Positions 17,115-25,072 of a stretch of DNA of 64,000 nucleotides are shown here, piece after piece (the first letter of the stretch is position 1; each line of letters starts with the position of its first letter). The position numbers and the translations under genes are program-made. Origin of the DNA: Bradyrhizobium sp. 164 (GTDB taxonomy: Bacteria > Pseudomonadota > Alphaproteobacteria > Rhizobiales > Xanthobacteraceae); contig NZ_JADPKA010000026.1 of the NCBI RefSeq assembly GCF_023073715.1, positions 248,001 to 312,000 on the forward strand, given 5' to 3'. The notes beneath the pieces are model-generated. The model made no database searches, was not told the DNA's origin, and was given only the letters and a program-made list of their open reading frames with translations.

Positions 17115-18293
17115 GTGGCTGGACCAATCGCCTATATTGCTCTTTACGGCGCCCTGTACGCTGCGTTCGGTGCGGCATCGCCATTCTGGCCTAAGCTTTT
17201 CGAGACGAGAGCTCTGACGCCTCAGCAGATCGGTTCAATCCTCGCTGCGGCAATGTTGGTGCGGCTTGTCTCCGGTCCGTGTCTTGCAAGGCTCGCCGAC
17301 GTCCTCGGTTCATTGCGCCTTGTGCTCGCAAGCTGTGCCGTGTTGGCGGCCGGAGCGGCAGCTGCCTTGGTCTGGGCAGATGGATTTTGGTGGTTGCTTG
17401 TTCTAGCGTTGGCTCAGGCTGCGGCACTTGCTCCGACGACCTCGATTGCGGACGCGTTGTCAGTGAATGCAGCGAAACCTCAAATGGGCGGAAGGCCATT
17501 TGAATACGGCTGGATACGGGGTTCGGGCTCGGCCGCCTTCGTCGTGGGCACGATCGTCGTTGGACAACTGATCGGTCCTGCTGACCTCATGCCGGTTATC
17601 TGGATGAATGCCAGCCTACTGATCGCAGCGGCCAGCGCGACGGTGTTTATGCCCGCTGTTAACGCTCAAGCCGCTCCACCTGCGCCGCCGGCATCGTTGG
17701 CCTTCGGTGAGGTAGGTGCTCTTTTGGCGATCCCGCGATTTCGGATCCTGATTTTGGTTTCCGCTTTGGTCTATGGAAGTCACTCGATGCACGACGCATT
17801 TGCCGTCATTCGGTGGAGCGACGCTGGAATAGGAACTTCCGTCATAAGCGTTCTGTGGTCGGAAGCGGTGGCGGCAGAAGTTTTGGTCTTCTTTTTCGTT
17901 GGTCCTCGGTTGATTGAACGGTTTGGCGTGCGTGGTGCGGCCATCTTAGCAGCCGCGGCCGGCATCATACGTTGGCTGATTGAGGGAGCGACGACTTCTA
18001 TTGTGCTTCTCTCAATGATTCAGCCCTTACACGGGTTGACCTTTGCGCTGCTCCATCTCGCTTGCATGGACATGATGAGGGCAGTTGTCTCCCCGACGGT
18101 AGCCGCCACCGCCCAAGCCCTTTATGCCCTTGGTTCAGGCCTCGTTACCGCTGCGTTGATATCGCTGTCCGGCATTCTTTATGCTCGATATGCAGGAGCT
18201 GCGTTCTTGCCGATGGCAGCTCTCTGTGCATTGGCCCTCCCGTTGGCTTGGTACGGCTTTGCCGACCAAAGGGCGCGATGCGGCCCCGTTTGA
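17115..18293 (+). CDS. MFS transporter (PPP/HcaT-like)
   Basis: A 392-residue protein with about 12 hydrophobic helices. The N-terminal AYIALYGALYAAFGAASPFWP segment and RLVSGPCLARLADVLG loop fit the nucleoside:H+/3-phenylpropionate (HcaT-like) branch of the major facilitator superfamily. Substrate unknown. The start is GTG. It stands alone between a terminator and a low-coding region. Confidence 0.8.
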   Translation: MAGPIAYIALYGALYAAFGAASPFWPKLFETRALTPQQIGSILAAAMLVRLVSGPCLARLADVLGSLRLVLASCAVLAAGAAAALVWADGFWWLLVLALAQAAALAPTTSIADALSVNAAKPQMGGRPFEYGWIRGSGSAAFVVGTIVVGQLIGPADLMPVIWMNASLLIAAASATVFMPAVNAQAAPPAPPASLAFGEVGALLAIPRFRILILVSALVYGSHSMHDAFAVIRWSDAGIGTSVISVLWSEAVAAEVLVFFFVGPRLIERFGVRGAAILAAAAGIIRWLIEGATTSIVLLSMIQPLHGLTFALLHLACMDMMRAVVSPTVAATAQALYALGSGLVTAALISLSGILYARYAGAAFLPMAALCALALPLAWYGFADQRARCGPV

Positions 18294-18521
18294 TCCAACA
18301 GGTCCAACTGCCGGCGCACCGGCATCTTTATCGGCGCAGCGCGCGCGGCACGACGCTACGCTTGCGAATATCGCCAGGTGACGAAAAGGCGCCAGTTGGC
18401 AGGAGGCGCTTGTGGCGACCAGTCCAATGCCGATCAAGCGCGAGACTTATATCGGGCGGGCGCGTCACTCCGAGTTGCACAGCATCCAGAACCTACCTGT
18501 TACTCTCTTAGCTGAGCGGCG

Positions 18522-18704
18522 TTACCGCCGCGCGATGACATACCCGATGAGGAAAGCGACGGCCAGCGAAGCTAGAGGAGCTTCCCTGACCACGTCACGA
18601 ACAATTTGGGACCACGCGCTGTACTGTTGGCCTTGCTCCAGAGATTCTCGAACGTTGCGCCCCACCTCCCGCACACTCTCTGATACTTGCTTTACTGTGG
18701 ACAT
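18522..18704 (-). CDS. Small ElaB/YqjD-like membrane protein
   Basis: A 60-residue protein with an N-terminal amphipathic helix (STVKQVSESVREVGRNVRES), and a C-terminal hydrophobic anchor (APLASLAVAFLIGYVIARR). This arrangement is that of DUF883-type ribosome-associated inner-membrane proteins, though the usual longer coiled region is shortened. Confidence 0.65.
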   Translation of the reverse strand: MSTVKQVSESVREVGRNVRESLEQGQQYSAWSQIVRDVVREAPLASLAVAFLIGYVIARR

Positions 18705-19113
18705 TGACGCCGCTTCGTACTCGTCGGCAGAACTGCGCGCGCCAGACCGCGGCGCTCACCAAGAAGAGCGACGAATTCGCAAAGCGGCTTCCAGCCTGGT
18801 CATCCACTTCCACCGCTCTTGCCCGTAAACGCCAAGCGTATTCGAGACCGAAACCAAGGCGATCCCTGCCTCGGCAACCTTCAAGCCGAGTAGGCGAAGC
18901 CCCACGTTGCCACCTTTCTGTTTTGGCGCGGCCGCTATCGGTCACTTGAGCGCCGCTGGCGTGAACGTGTCGGTCCACAGCCTTGGAAAGGTGTGTCAAG
19001 CATCGTGCGACTTCAAAGCACTTGTCGGATCCTTCTTGCCTCATCCAACCGCCCACGCGATTTGCGAAGGTCGCAATGTTCTCCACGTTGAGCCTGCAGC
19101 TCATCTGGGCAAG
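18705..19113. other. Stretch with no supported gene
   Basis: Both strands have open frames but none with coherent codon use or a domain. A possible decayed frame on the minus strand is visible but not assignable. Confidence 0.4.
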
Positions 19114-19153
19114 GGAAAAAATCATGATGCGATTGTCTCTGTCGCATCATGAT
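19114..19153 (-). terminator. Rho-independent terminator for the leftward exported protein
   Basis: ATCATGATGCGA and TCGCATCATGAT form a perfect 12-bp stem with a 9-base loop. Read leftward it is followed by a run of T (six in a row). It lies 36 bases past the stop of the gene at 19189-19479. Confidence 0.85.
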
Positions 19154-19188
19154 CTGCACTCAAGGCCGATTTGGTGCGAGTGTCTGTA

Positions 19189-19479
19189 TCACCCTTTGCG
19201 CTTGCCGAGCGTGTGAGAAGAGTTGGCGTTGGATGGATAGTATAGACGGTTGCAATCATTTACACCCTTCTTTTGGATGGCTTCAGCGATTCCTGGCGTT
19301 GAGCTCACGCGCTGAGCTTCGACGCGCGCCATGTCAGCGCGTTTCACGCAGTCGACATATGGCTTATTTCCTAACCAGTCCCACTGGCCGGCCGAGGCTG
19401 GAGAGATTTGTGCAGAGCCAACAAAGGCGCCTAGGCTGAGCGCGGCGGCTAGAGCTAGAGCGAGGCGAGAAGATTTCAT
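19189..19479 (-). CDS. Hypothetical exported protein
   Basis: A 96-residue protein with a clear signal peptide (MKSSRLALALAAALSLGAFV) and a mature part with two cysteines (DCVKRADM, NDCNRLYY). I chose the inner ATG at 19479 because it opens the signal peptide; an upstream in-frame ATG would bury it. A perfect terminator follows. Function unknown. Confidence 0.72.
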   Translation of the reverse strand: MKSSRLALALAAALSLGAFVGSAQISPASAGQWDWLGNKPYVDCVKRADMARVEAQRVSSTPGIAEAIQKKGVNDCNRLYYPSNANSSHTLGKRKG

Positions 19480-19558
19480 TGTCGTGATCCCTGGTTTTTG
19501 CGGCTGCTCGATTGCAGCGCGGGGGGACCATCCCATTTTTCGATTCAGCAACTCTATA

Positions 19559-19888
19559 ATGTTCGTCACACTTCGCGACGATGACCATGAGGCGTCATCT
19601 CGGCGCGCGTATGCTCACATTGCAGATGAAGGAGATCAAGAGCCGCTGCCCTCGGCTGTATTCAATGAATTGGCGCCATCATTCGACGGTTCGATTGGAA
19701 CGCCGAGTGGGGACATAGCAATGTTGTTTCCGCTTTCGTCTCTGTTTAAGTCTCTGACGGTCCCCCCCGATTTGGCTGCGGCTGCGGGCGAGGCCGGGGA
19801 TAGAGGTTCAGTTGTCCGCGTAATAGACCGAGTAGAAGGTCGCCTATTGATGCTGTGGACGGCTCCTCCCGACGCGAAGACGGTTTAG
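19559..19888 (+). CDS. Hypothetical protein
   Basis: An open frame of 109 codons divergent from the exported protein. It has an acidic N-terminus (MFVTLRDDDHEASS) and a plausible core (SGDIAMLFPLSSLFKSL, VVRVIDRVEGRLLMLW). Its last part contains a 22-base exact match to the flank of the IS110 remnant at 24.4 kb, so the C-terminus may be disrupted. No domain is known. Confidence 0.35.
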   Translation: MFVTLRDDDHEASSRRAYAHIADEGDQEPLPSAVFNELAPSFDGSIGTPSGDIAMLFPLSSLFKSLTVPPDLAAAAGEAGDRGSVVRVIDRVEGRLLMLWTAPPDAKTV

Positions 19889-20148
19889 GGTCAACCCTCT
19901 TCGTCCTTCCCGACTCCACGCCGCGAAGCCTGAACGTGAAATCGACTTTGTGGGGATCGCTACGGGGATTTTGCTGCCCGCTTTGATATGGCCCTTGCGC
20001 CGCTCGTCTCTCGACACGAAGCCAATGCAGATGGCCCTGAAGTGAACAACGCTAAAACCGTTGCCACGTCGGCTCTCCGTGGCACACGATTTATGCCATT
20101 ATTCCCTATCGGGCGAGAATCGGACATCGCAAACGTCGGCAGGCGATT

Positions 20149-20583
20149 TTAATGCGCTAGGAATATGAAAGCGGCAATCAGTGCTACCATGCTCGCGAAG
20201 ATCAGCAGTGCCGGCACCGATTTTCGAGTCATTGGCCCCGTCGAATGGCGTGCAGGCGACTGACCGGGTTGAACTCTGAGCCGTCTCTGTGACCGCACGA
20301 CTTTGCTCTGTGTCATTGGCGTCCGAGCCTTTGGTTCCGGAGCTGCGCCTACACCTCCCATCTCGCTGTAATAAGCGCTATATACTTCGCGAACGGCCAG
20401 GGCCGTGGACTCGACCTCGCTCATGATCTCGAGCCGGGCTCGATAATTGGTCAGAAAGCTTTGGGCGTTGGACGGTAGGTCATCGAAACCACCGAGCTTG
20501 GCCATCATGAGCCAAGTGGCGAAATCCGCCTCAGCCTTCGTGCGAGCTTTCTTGGCGATATTGGTGTTGGAGCTAGAGGACAT
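20149..20583 (-). CDS. Hypothetical protein with C-terminal membrane anchor
   Basis: A 144-residue protein: a Ser/Asn/Lys-rich start, a central helical region (DFATWLMMAKLGGFDDLPS and FLTNYRARLEIMSEVE), a basic linker, and a final membrane helix (VPALLIFASMVALIAAFIF). The start may instead lie further upstream at 20625. No family recognised. Confidence 0.55.
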   Translation of the reverse strand: MSSSSNTNIAKKARTKAEADFATWLMMAKLGGFDDLPSNAQSFLTNYRARLEIMSEVESTALAVREVYSAYYSEMGGVGAAPEPKARTPMTQSKVVRSQRRLRVQPGQSPARHSTGPMTRKSVPALLIFASMVALIAAFIFLAH

Positions 20584-21139
20584 GGTGGTCCGCTTGGTTT
20601 GAACGCGGCCGCGAAGCTGGTTCATCGACAGCATCCGCGCCGCGCGAACGGCAATTGGCAATCCAGTCACAATAATGACGGCGCGGGAGAGTTCAAACGC
20701 GAACCCTACCAACTAGTCGGCTTCTGGCCGCGGTTGAAGCCGGCCGAGCAGGCTAGCCAGGGTAGGGCGCGCCTCTGCTGACACCACAATGGCAGTAGCC
20801 AACATTGAATCGTGGTCCAATTCGACTCCAATTGTCACGCTCTCAATGTATGCTCCGCGACGCACTTACGACAGTGAGCGCGATAACAGCATCTGCAGAC
20901 TCATCTTGCAATGTCTGCGGATATCCGCTCCTCTACACTCCCCAGTGCAAGTAGTTAGAGCTGCATAGATTTCAGCTGAGTGTCTGAGCGTCGGCATGAA
21001 TTACTACGGCCACTTGCTACAAGTTAGTGGCTTCCCCAACGCTGGCTCGAGCTGAGCTTGGCCGCGAAGGCGCCAGTGCGCGAAGGACGACTTCGCGACT
21101 GCATTTTGCATCGGCGCAGCCGCCGACAAGCGCAATGAG
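20584..21139. other. Stretch with no supported gene
   Basis: No coding signal, hairpin or repeat that I could support was seen on either strand. Confidence 0.4.
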
Positions 21140-21367
21140 TTACTTGGGCGGCTTCATGGTCGCTGATCGCTTCGCTGCTGGCCTGCGCGAGGTGATCGCC
21201 TCTACCTTCTTCAGCGTCTGTGCAAACTTAGATCGGAGATACTGTTCATGCTCCGGGTCTTTAGGCTCTGAGAGGAATGCAACCTTCACGAGGAAGCGGT
21301 TCAGTAGCGATGCTATCGCAAGGTTGTCCGAGTGTTGCGAGCGCAGGGCCGTGAGTTGCCGACGCAT
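21140..21367 (-). CDS. Small hypothetical protein
   Basis: A 75-residue, helical, basic protein (LTALRSQHSDNLAIASLLNR, SKFAQTLKKVEAITSRR). An in-frame stop lies a few codons upstream, so the start is bounded. No domain recognised. Confidence 0.45.
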   Translation of the reverse strand: MRRQLTALRSQHSDNLAIASLLNRFLVKVAFLSEPKDPEHEQYLRSKFAQTLKKVEAITSRRPAAKRSATMKPPK

Positions 21368-21644
21368 CTCAATGAGATCGATGGTTTCGCGGTCTGACTG
21401 CCTTTTTCAAATGAAACTCGCGCGAGAGGCCTACAGCCCAGCGGAAGCCACCGCGACGAGTATGGTGGCGCGACGGCTTCGACACTTGGGGACCCGGACC
21501 AAGGGCAATGTCCGGCGATAAAAAGCTAGCGCTCCGCAGCTTCGCTGCAATCAAAGTCTGCAGTTAAGCTTGATGCCGCGGTGGCGGGTTAATTCTGGAA
21601 CCTGAAGGGAAGAGCGGTCAACGTGATTCGAGTGCATCATTAGC

Positions 21645-21968
21645 TCACGACGTACGGACCTGTGCTCGCTCTCGCTCGACTTCCTCGGCGTCCCTGTCAT
21701 CGATATTCATAAGTGAGTTTTTGGCATCGTCATGAACCTTCAGGAGTCCGTCGAGCTTCGCATGAATGGCCTGTGTGTCGCGGTGCCCGGCGCGCTGGAT
21801 CACGAGGGTCATTCCCCAGGTCGCAAGCGTGGCAAGCGAGTGCCAGTCCCGTCCATTGCCGAAGATGATCCAAAGCGCGGCATAAAGGAGAAACACGGCG
21901 AACGCGCCTGGTCGCGCGGCAAGCACGCCGATATTGGTCAACCAGGCTCGGACTTCGCTCGGGGCCAT
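21645..21968 (-). CDS. Low-affinity iron permease family protein
   Basis: A 107-residue protein with two hydrophobic segments (PGAFAVFLLYAALWIIFG and LATLATWGMTLVIQ) followed by the family's GHRDTQAIHAKLDGLL motif and an acidic amphipathic tail. Family members have the same two-helix and R-D-T-x-A-x-x-x-K-L-D layout; despite the name, iron transport is not established for most. ATG 21968 is preferred over the TTG nine bases earlier. Confidence 0.72.
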   Translation of the reverse strand: MAPSEVRAWLTNIGVLAARPGAFAVFLLYAALWIIFGNGRDWHSLATLATWGMTLVIQRAGHRDTQAIHAKLDGLLKVHDDAKNSLMNIDDRDAEEVERERAQVRTS

Positions 21969-21977
21969 GGCGATCAA

Positions 21978-22497
21978 CGTACCGCTGCTTTTGTAGGTTC
22001 GAGAGAGGAGGCGCGCTCGCTCGTTCTCCCGGAAGCATCCGGTAGCCGTCGTGCTTCACCTCACGAATTCAGTCCAGTCCTGACGAGACCTGCTTACCGC
22101 TGGCCGCCAGGCAGAGCTCATACGCCATGCGCATGCGGGGAAAATAGGTGTTGAGGTAGGCGATTGCGAATCGAGTTCGTGGTTCCAATGTTCAGAAGCG
22201 AGCAGAACGAATCCGTCGAGCTCGATTCCCTTGTCGATCCGCGCCAAGCACCTCCAGCGGCCTCGGCATCGCCCCCTCAACGCATATAGTGCTGAGGCCG
22301 CATTTCTTTCGCGGCGGCAGGCACACGCGACCTTCCTGATACCGTGCACAGAAGGAACCTGTGTTCCTTGAATGGCGGCAGCACTCCATACATTAGCCGT
22401 AGATCGGCCACAGCGGGCGGGTTCGCTACAAAGCAGGACCCGTCCCGACTGTGGACAGGGACGCCTGACGACGAGCATCATCTGGTAGAGTGATCCA
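21978..22497. other. Stretch with no supported gene
   Basis: A short leftward frame near 22078-22180 reads protein-like (AYLNTYFPRMRMAYELCLA) but is closed by a stop upstream and is probably a decayed gene end. Otherwise nothing was supported. Confidence 0.35.
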
Positions 22498-22773
22498 ATG
22501 GCTGATCAACGCACGCCCGTGCGCCGCGCCGCGGCCGGTATCGGTTCAGAACCCGCTGAGAAGAACAATGTTGGGGAGGCACTCGATCATGTGTTGCACG
22601 AGGTCCAGGCCGCGCGGCGTGACCTCAGTATGACTCGCTTCTGCCTCCAACAGGCAGAAGCCGTTCGCAGAATAGATCGAGCCGCAACCACACTCGCTGA
22701 TCTGATGCAATCCGGAAACCGCATAAACAAGGACCCCCGGGCCTACCAGCCGTTTCAAAGGGAAGAGGCGTAG
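22498..22773 (+). CDS. Small hypothetical protein
   Basis: A 91-residue protein, mostly helical (EALDHVLHEVQAARRDLSM, AEAVRRIDRAATTLADLM). No signal, anchor or known domain. It is convergent with the small gene that follows. Confidence 0.5.
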   Translation: MADQRTPVRRAAAGIGSEPAEKNNVGEALDHVLHEVQAARRDLSMTRFCLQQAEAVRRIDRAATTLADLMQSGNRINKDPRAYQPFQREEA

Positions 22774-22783
22774 TAAGGCCGCC

Positions 22784-22954
22784 TCATCGTTGCTTCTTGC
22801 CTGCTCGCTTTTTCGATTTCAGGACGTCGGCCTGGCTTTGGAACGCGCGTGCTAGTGCCTGCAGTTCCTCGGACACCCCGGCATCTGCAGCCGACTTTGC
22901 TGCGCGCGCAGCCTTTTCAGCTTGCTTGCGAAACTGTTTGATTTCCTTCGCCAT
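22784..22954 (-). CDS. Very small helical protein
   Basis: A 56-residue protein beginning MAKEIKQFRKQAEKAARAAK and ending in a lysine-rich tail (SKKRAGKKQR). The alternating Ala/Lys/Glu composition predicts one long amphipathic helix. An AAGGAG-like sequence (GGAGAC) lies before the ATG. Function unknown; perhaps nucleic-acid or membrane associated. Confidence 0.6.
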   Translation of the reverse strand: MAKEIKQFRKQAEKAARAAKSAADAGVSEELQALARAFQSQADVLKSKKRAGKKQR

Positions 22955-22995
22955 GGATCAGTCTCCTTGTGGTTCCCGATCAGGCCGCCAGAAGA

Positions 22996-23247
22996 TTATA
23001 TCATGTCGCCGCCGCTGCGGAGCCGAACATAGGTCCCGCTCTCGTGCAGATGCAGCCAGCCGCGCTCAATAGCGAACTTTAGGCCGGCACCGACCTCCTC
23101 GCCGCTGGCTTTGAGCGTGTGGAGGAACGGTGCGTTGATTTTTTCAATATGGATGCGGCCGTCCTGGACGGGCACGACACTGGCGGCGAGCTGGACGAGC
23201 TTTCGGGCGGCGGCTTCCGGTTTGGCGTGGGGACGTTCAGCGGCAAA
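22996..23247 (-). pseudogene. Start-less remnant of a hypothetical gene
   Basis: An 83-codon frame reads well (AARKLVQLAASVVPVQDGRI, FAIERGWLHLHESGTYVRL) but is bounded upstream by a TAG at 23248-23250 and has no ATG or TTG; only internal GTG codons could start it. It is probably the 3' part of a conserved small protein whose beginning was lost. Confidence 0.5.
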
Positions 23248-23557
23248 CTAGCGCTCCTGGGGGATGGACCCACTTACAAGGCGTGATCTGCCTTGTCTCG
23301 GTTAGCTTGACCATGCGGGGAGGTGGCGCGTACCGGGCGGTGCGACATGGTCGGCATCTGAGGGAAGCTTCCAGCTTCCAGAGCGGCGTATCTTTCGGCC
23401 GGCGGATGGCCTCTAGCGGGAGACTGGCGCGGGTCTTACAGCGGGCGCACTCTACCTCTAGCCAGCCAAGTCCGCCATATATTGAATAGGAATTTGCCCG
23501 AATATGAGAGCGACCGGTACAAGCAAGGTCCGGGCGGCGTCTCTGTTGTCGGTTCAT
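23237..23557 (-). CDS. Hypothetical zinc-ribbon-like protein
   Basis: A 106-residue protein with two CxxC pairs (VECARCKTRASLPL and LRCRPCRTARYAPP), spaced as in a zinc ribbon, and the conserved phrase PKDTPLWKLEASL between them. Proteins with this layout are frequent hypotheticals in Bradyrhizobium. The start is uncertain between 23557 and 23575. It overlaps the remnant at 22996-23247 at its end. Confidence 0.62.
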   Translation of the reverse strand: MNRQQRRRPDLACTGRSHIRANSYSIYGGLGWLEVECARCKTRASLPLEAIRRPKDTPLWKLEASLRCRPCRTARYAPPPRMVKLTETRQITPCKWVHPPGALVCR

Positions 23558-23620
23558 CGGGCAAACCGGAAGCAACCTGCCGAGTCGCCGAACGACGCTC
23601 GTGGACTCCGTTGCGTTGAT

Positions 23621-23851
23621 TTACGCGGCACGTTCCTTGTTCGACTGTTCCTGTACGGCGGTCGCGGTTTCTTCCAACCCCTTTTCGTAATTGCCCGCCA
23701 ACCTCTCAATACTGTCGGCCCACATCCTCAGCATTGAGACTTGAAAGTGCATAGTTGCCTTCAAGGCATTCATACCGATTGCAGTCGCTGCGCTGATGGG
23801 ACCTTGTTGGTCGCGCGCGAAACGGTTTTCGTTAGCGGTCTCGTCTGCCAT
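23621..23851 (-). CDS. Small phasin-like protein
   Basis: A 76-residue protein whose core (NALKATMHFQVSMLRMWADS, IERLAGNYEKGLEETATAV) resembles phasins, the amphipathic proteins that coat polyhydroxyalkanoate granules, but is shorter than typical phasins. GGGAGAG precedes the ATG at 23851. Assignment by pattern only. Confidence 0.6.
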   Translation of the reverse strand: MADETANENRFARDQQGPISAATAIGMNALKATMHFQVSMLRMWADSIERLAGNYEKGLEETATAVQEQSNKERAA

Positions 23852-23888
23852 GCGTTTCTCTCCCTCGTTTTGATGTTCTCGCCGTAAG

Positions 23889-24170
23889 CTATGTGGTGGG
23901 TTGTGCCCTGCGTGACTCTAAGCATTCAGCCAAGACTTGATCTGCCGCGAGCCTCGCACGTCGGTCGTCGTGCAGTTCATCCAGTTTTTTTAAGTACGCG
24001 ACGGCCGCTATTTGCAAGAGATCGAAATCATCTCGACCCGAATCACGAACATTGGCGACGTAGCGATAGAGGGCAGAACGCCTATTATCGTTCTCGCTGA
24101 TGCCGCTGTGGAACAGCAAGTAATTCCGCCAAGCGAACGCACACGCGCCTTCTATGGTCTGAGAAGTCAT
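23889..24170 (-). CDS. Small hypothetical protein
   Basis: A 93-residue protein starting MTSQTIEGACAFAWRNYLLF with an excellent GGGAGGT ribosome-binding site, which decides the start against longer readings. A helical core (DDFDLLQIAAVAYLKKLDEL) follows. No domain recognised. Confidence 0.65.
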   Translation of the reverse strand: MTSQTIEGACAFAWRNYLLFHSGISENDNRRSALYRYVANVRDSGRDDFDLLQIAAVAYLKKLDELHDDRRARLAADQVLAECLESRRAQPTT

Positions 24171-24527
24171 GGCCACCTCCCAAAGCCCAGAGAAAGACTG
24201 ACGACCCGTTTCGTTCCTGGAATCTCTCAGATGTAATATTGTTCCGTAGCTGCGCTGCAAGGTGTTTGCACCGTTGCGACGTCGATGGTGTAGTCGGCAA
24301 CTGTCGATATCGCATTCGGTCAATGCGATTGGGTCCGAACGGCCTTGGAGCGCACGGATTTCGAGTGGCGGGTTTGCTCGAATGATCGTTCGTGTGTTCG
24401 CCAGAAAAATGAGACTGCACTACGTGCGAAACTTCCGCTTCTGATGCTGTGGACGGCTCCTCCACGGGCACGAGAGTGCCAATGATTGGGCGCCGTTTGA
24501 GGCTCCCACGATTCGGAGGAGCAGCGC
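24171..24527. other. Stretch with no supported gene, IS flank
   Basis: No gene is supported. The last ~85 bases (from about 24442) are probably the non-coding left end of the IS110-type element that follows; they begin with a 22-base sequence also found at 19848-19869. Confidence 0.4.
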
Positions 24528-24876
24528 ATGCAGTTAATTTCGACGATCGGTCTGGACATCTGGAAAGTCGGTCTTTCAAGTGCATGGCGTCGATGCAGCC
24601 GGCCAGGTGGTGATTCGGCGCCAACTCAAGGGCCGTTTCATGCTGTCGTTTTTTGAGAAGTTCCCGCCGTGCCTGGTGGGGATGGAGGCTTGCGCGCCAT
24701 CCCACTATTGGTCCCGCGAACTGCAGGCGTTGGGGCATACGGTGCGCTTGATGCCTCCGGCGTACGTGAAGCCCTACGTCAAGCGGCAGAAGAACGACAC
24801 CAAGGACGCAGAGGCGATTTGCGAGGCGGTCACGAGACCTAACATGCGGTTCGTGCCGACCAAGACGGTCGAGCAA
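24528..24876 (+). pseudogene. Truncated, frameshifted IS110-family transposase
   Basis: The first codons read MQLISTIGLDIWK, then the frame shifts near 24567-24580 and continues as FQVHGVDAAGQVV, ACAPSHYWSRELQALGH and KNDTKDAEAICEAV, which is the DEDD-type catalytic N-terminal half of IS110 transposases. The match ends abruptly after VPTKTVEQ near 24876; the serine-bearing C-terminal half is absent. It cannot be functional. A GGAGGAG ribosome-binding site remains before the ATG. Confidence 0.88.
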
Positions 24877-25072
24877 CCCTATCCCGATAGGCAGCTCGAG
24901 CATGCTACTGCGGGCTCGTTGGCGATTGTGAAGCTAGCACGTCCGGTTCCGCCACAAGCTGCTTTATTGCTGGTCAACCCGAAGCTACTCTCGAGTTAAT
25001 TCGAGCGGCACCCACCGTGCTCCGCCACGAGCTGGGTAATCGGTGCGTTCGCTTACTTGGCAAGGGCGACAG

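Noticed and set aside
20801..20960. Possible regulatory or small-RNA region with lower GC
   Set aside because: No hairpin, repeat or promoter pattern strong enough to report.
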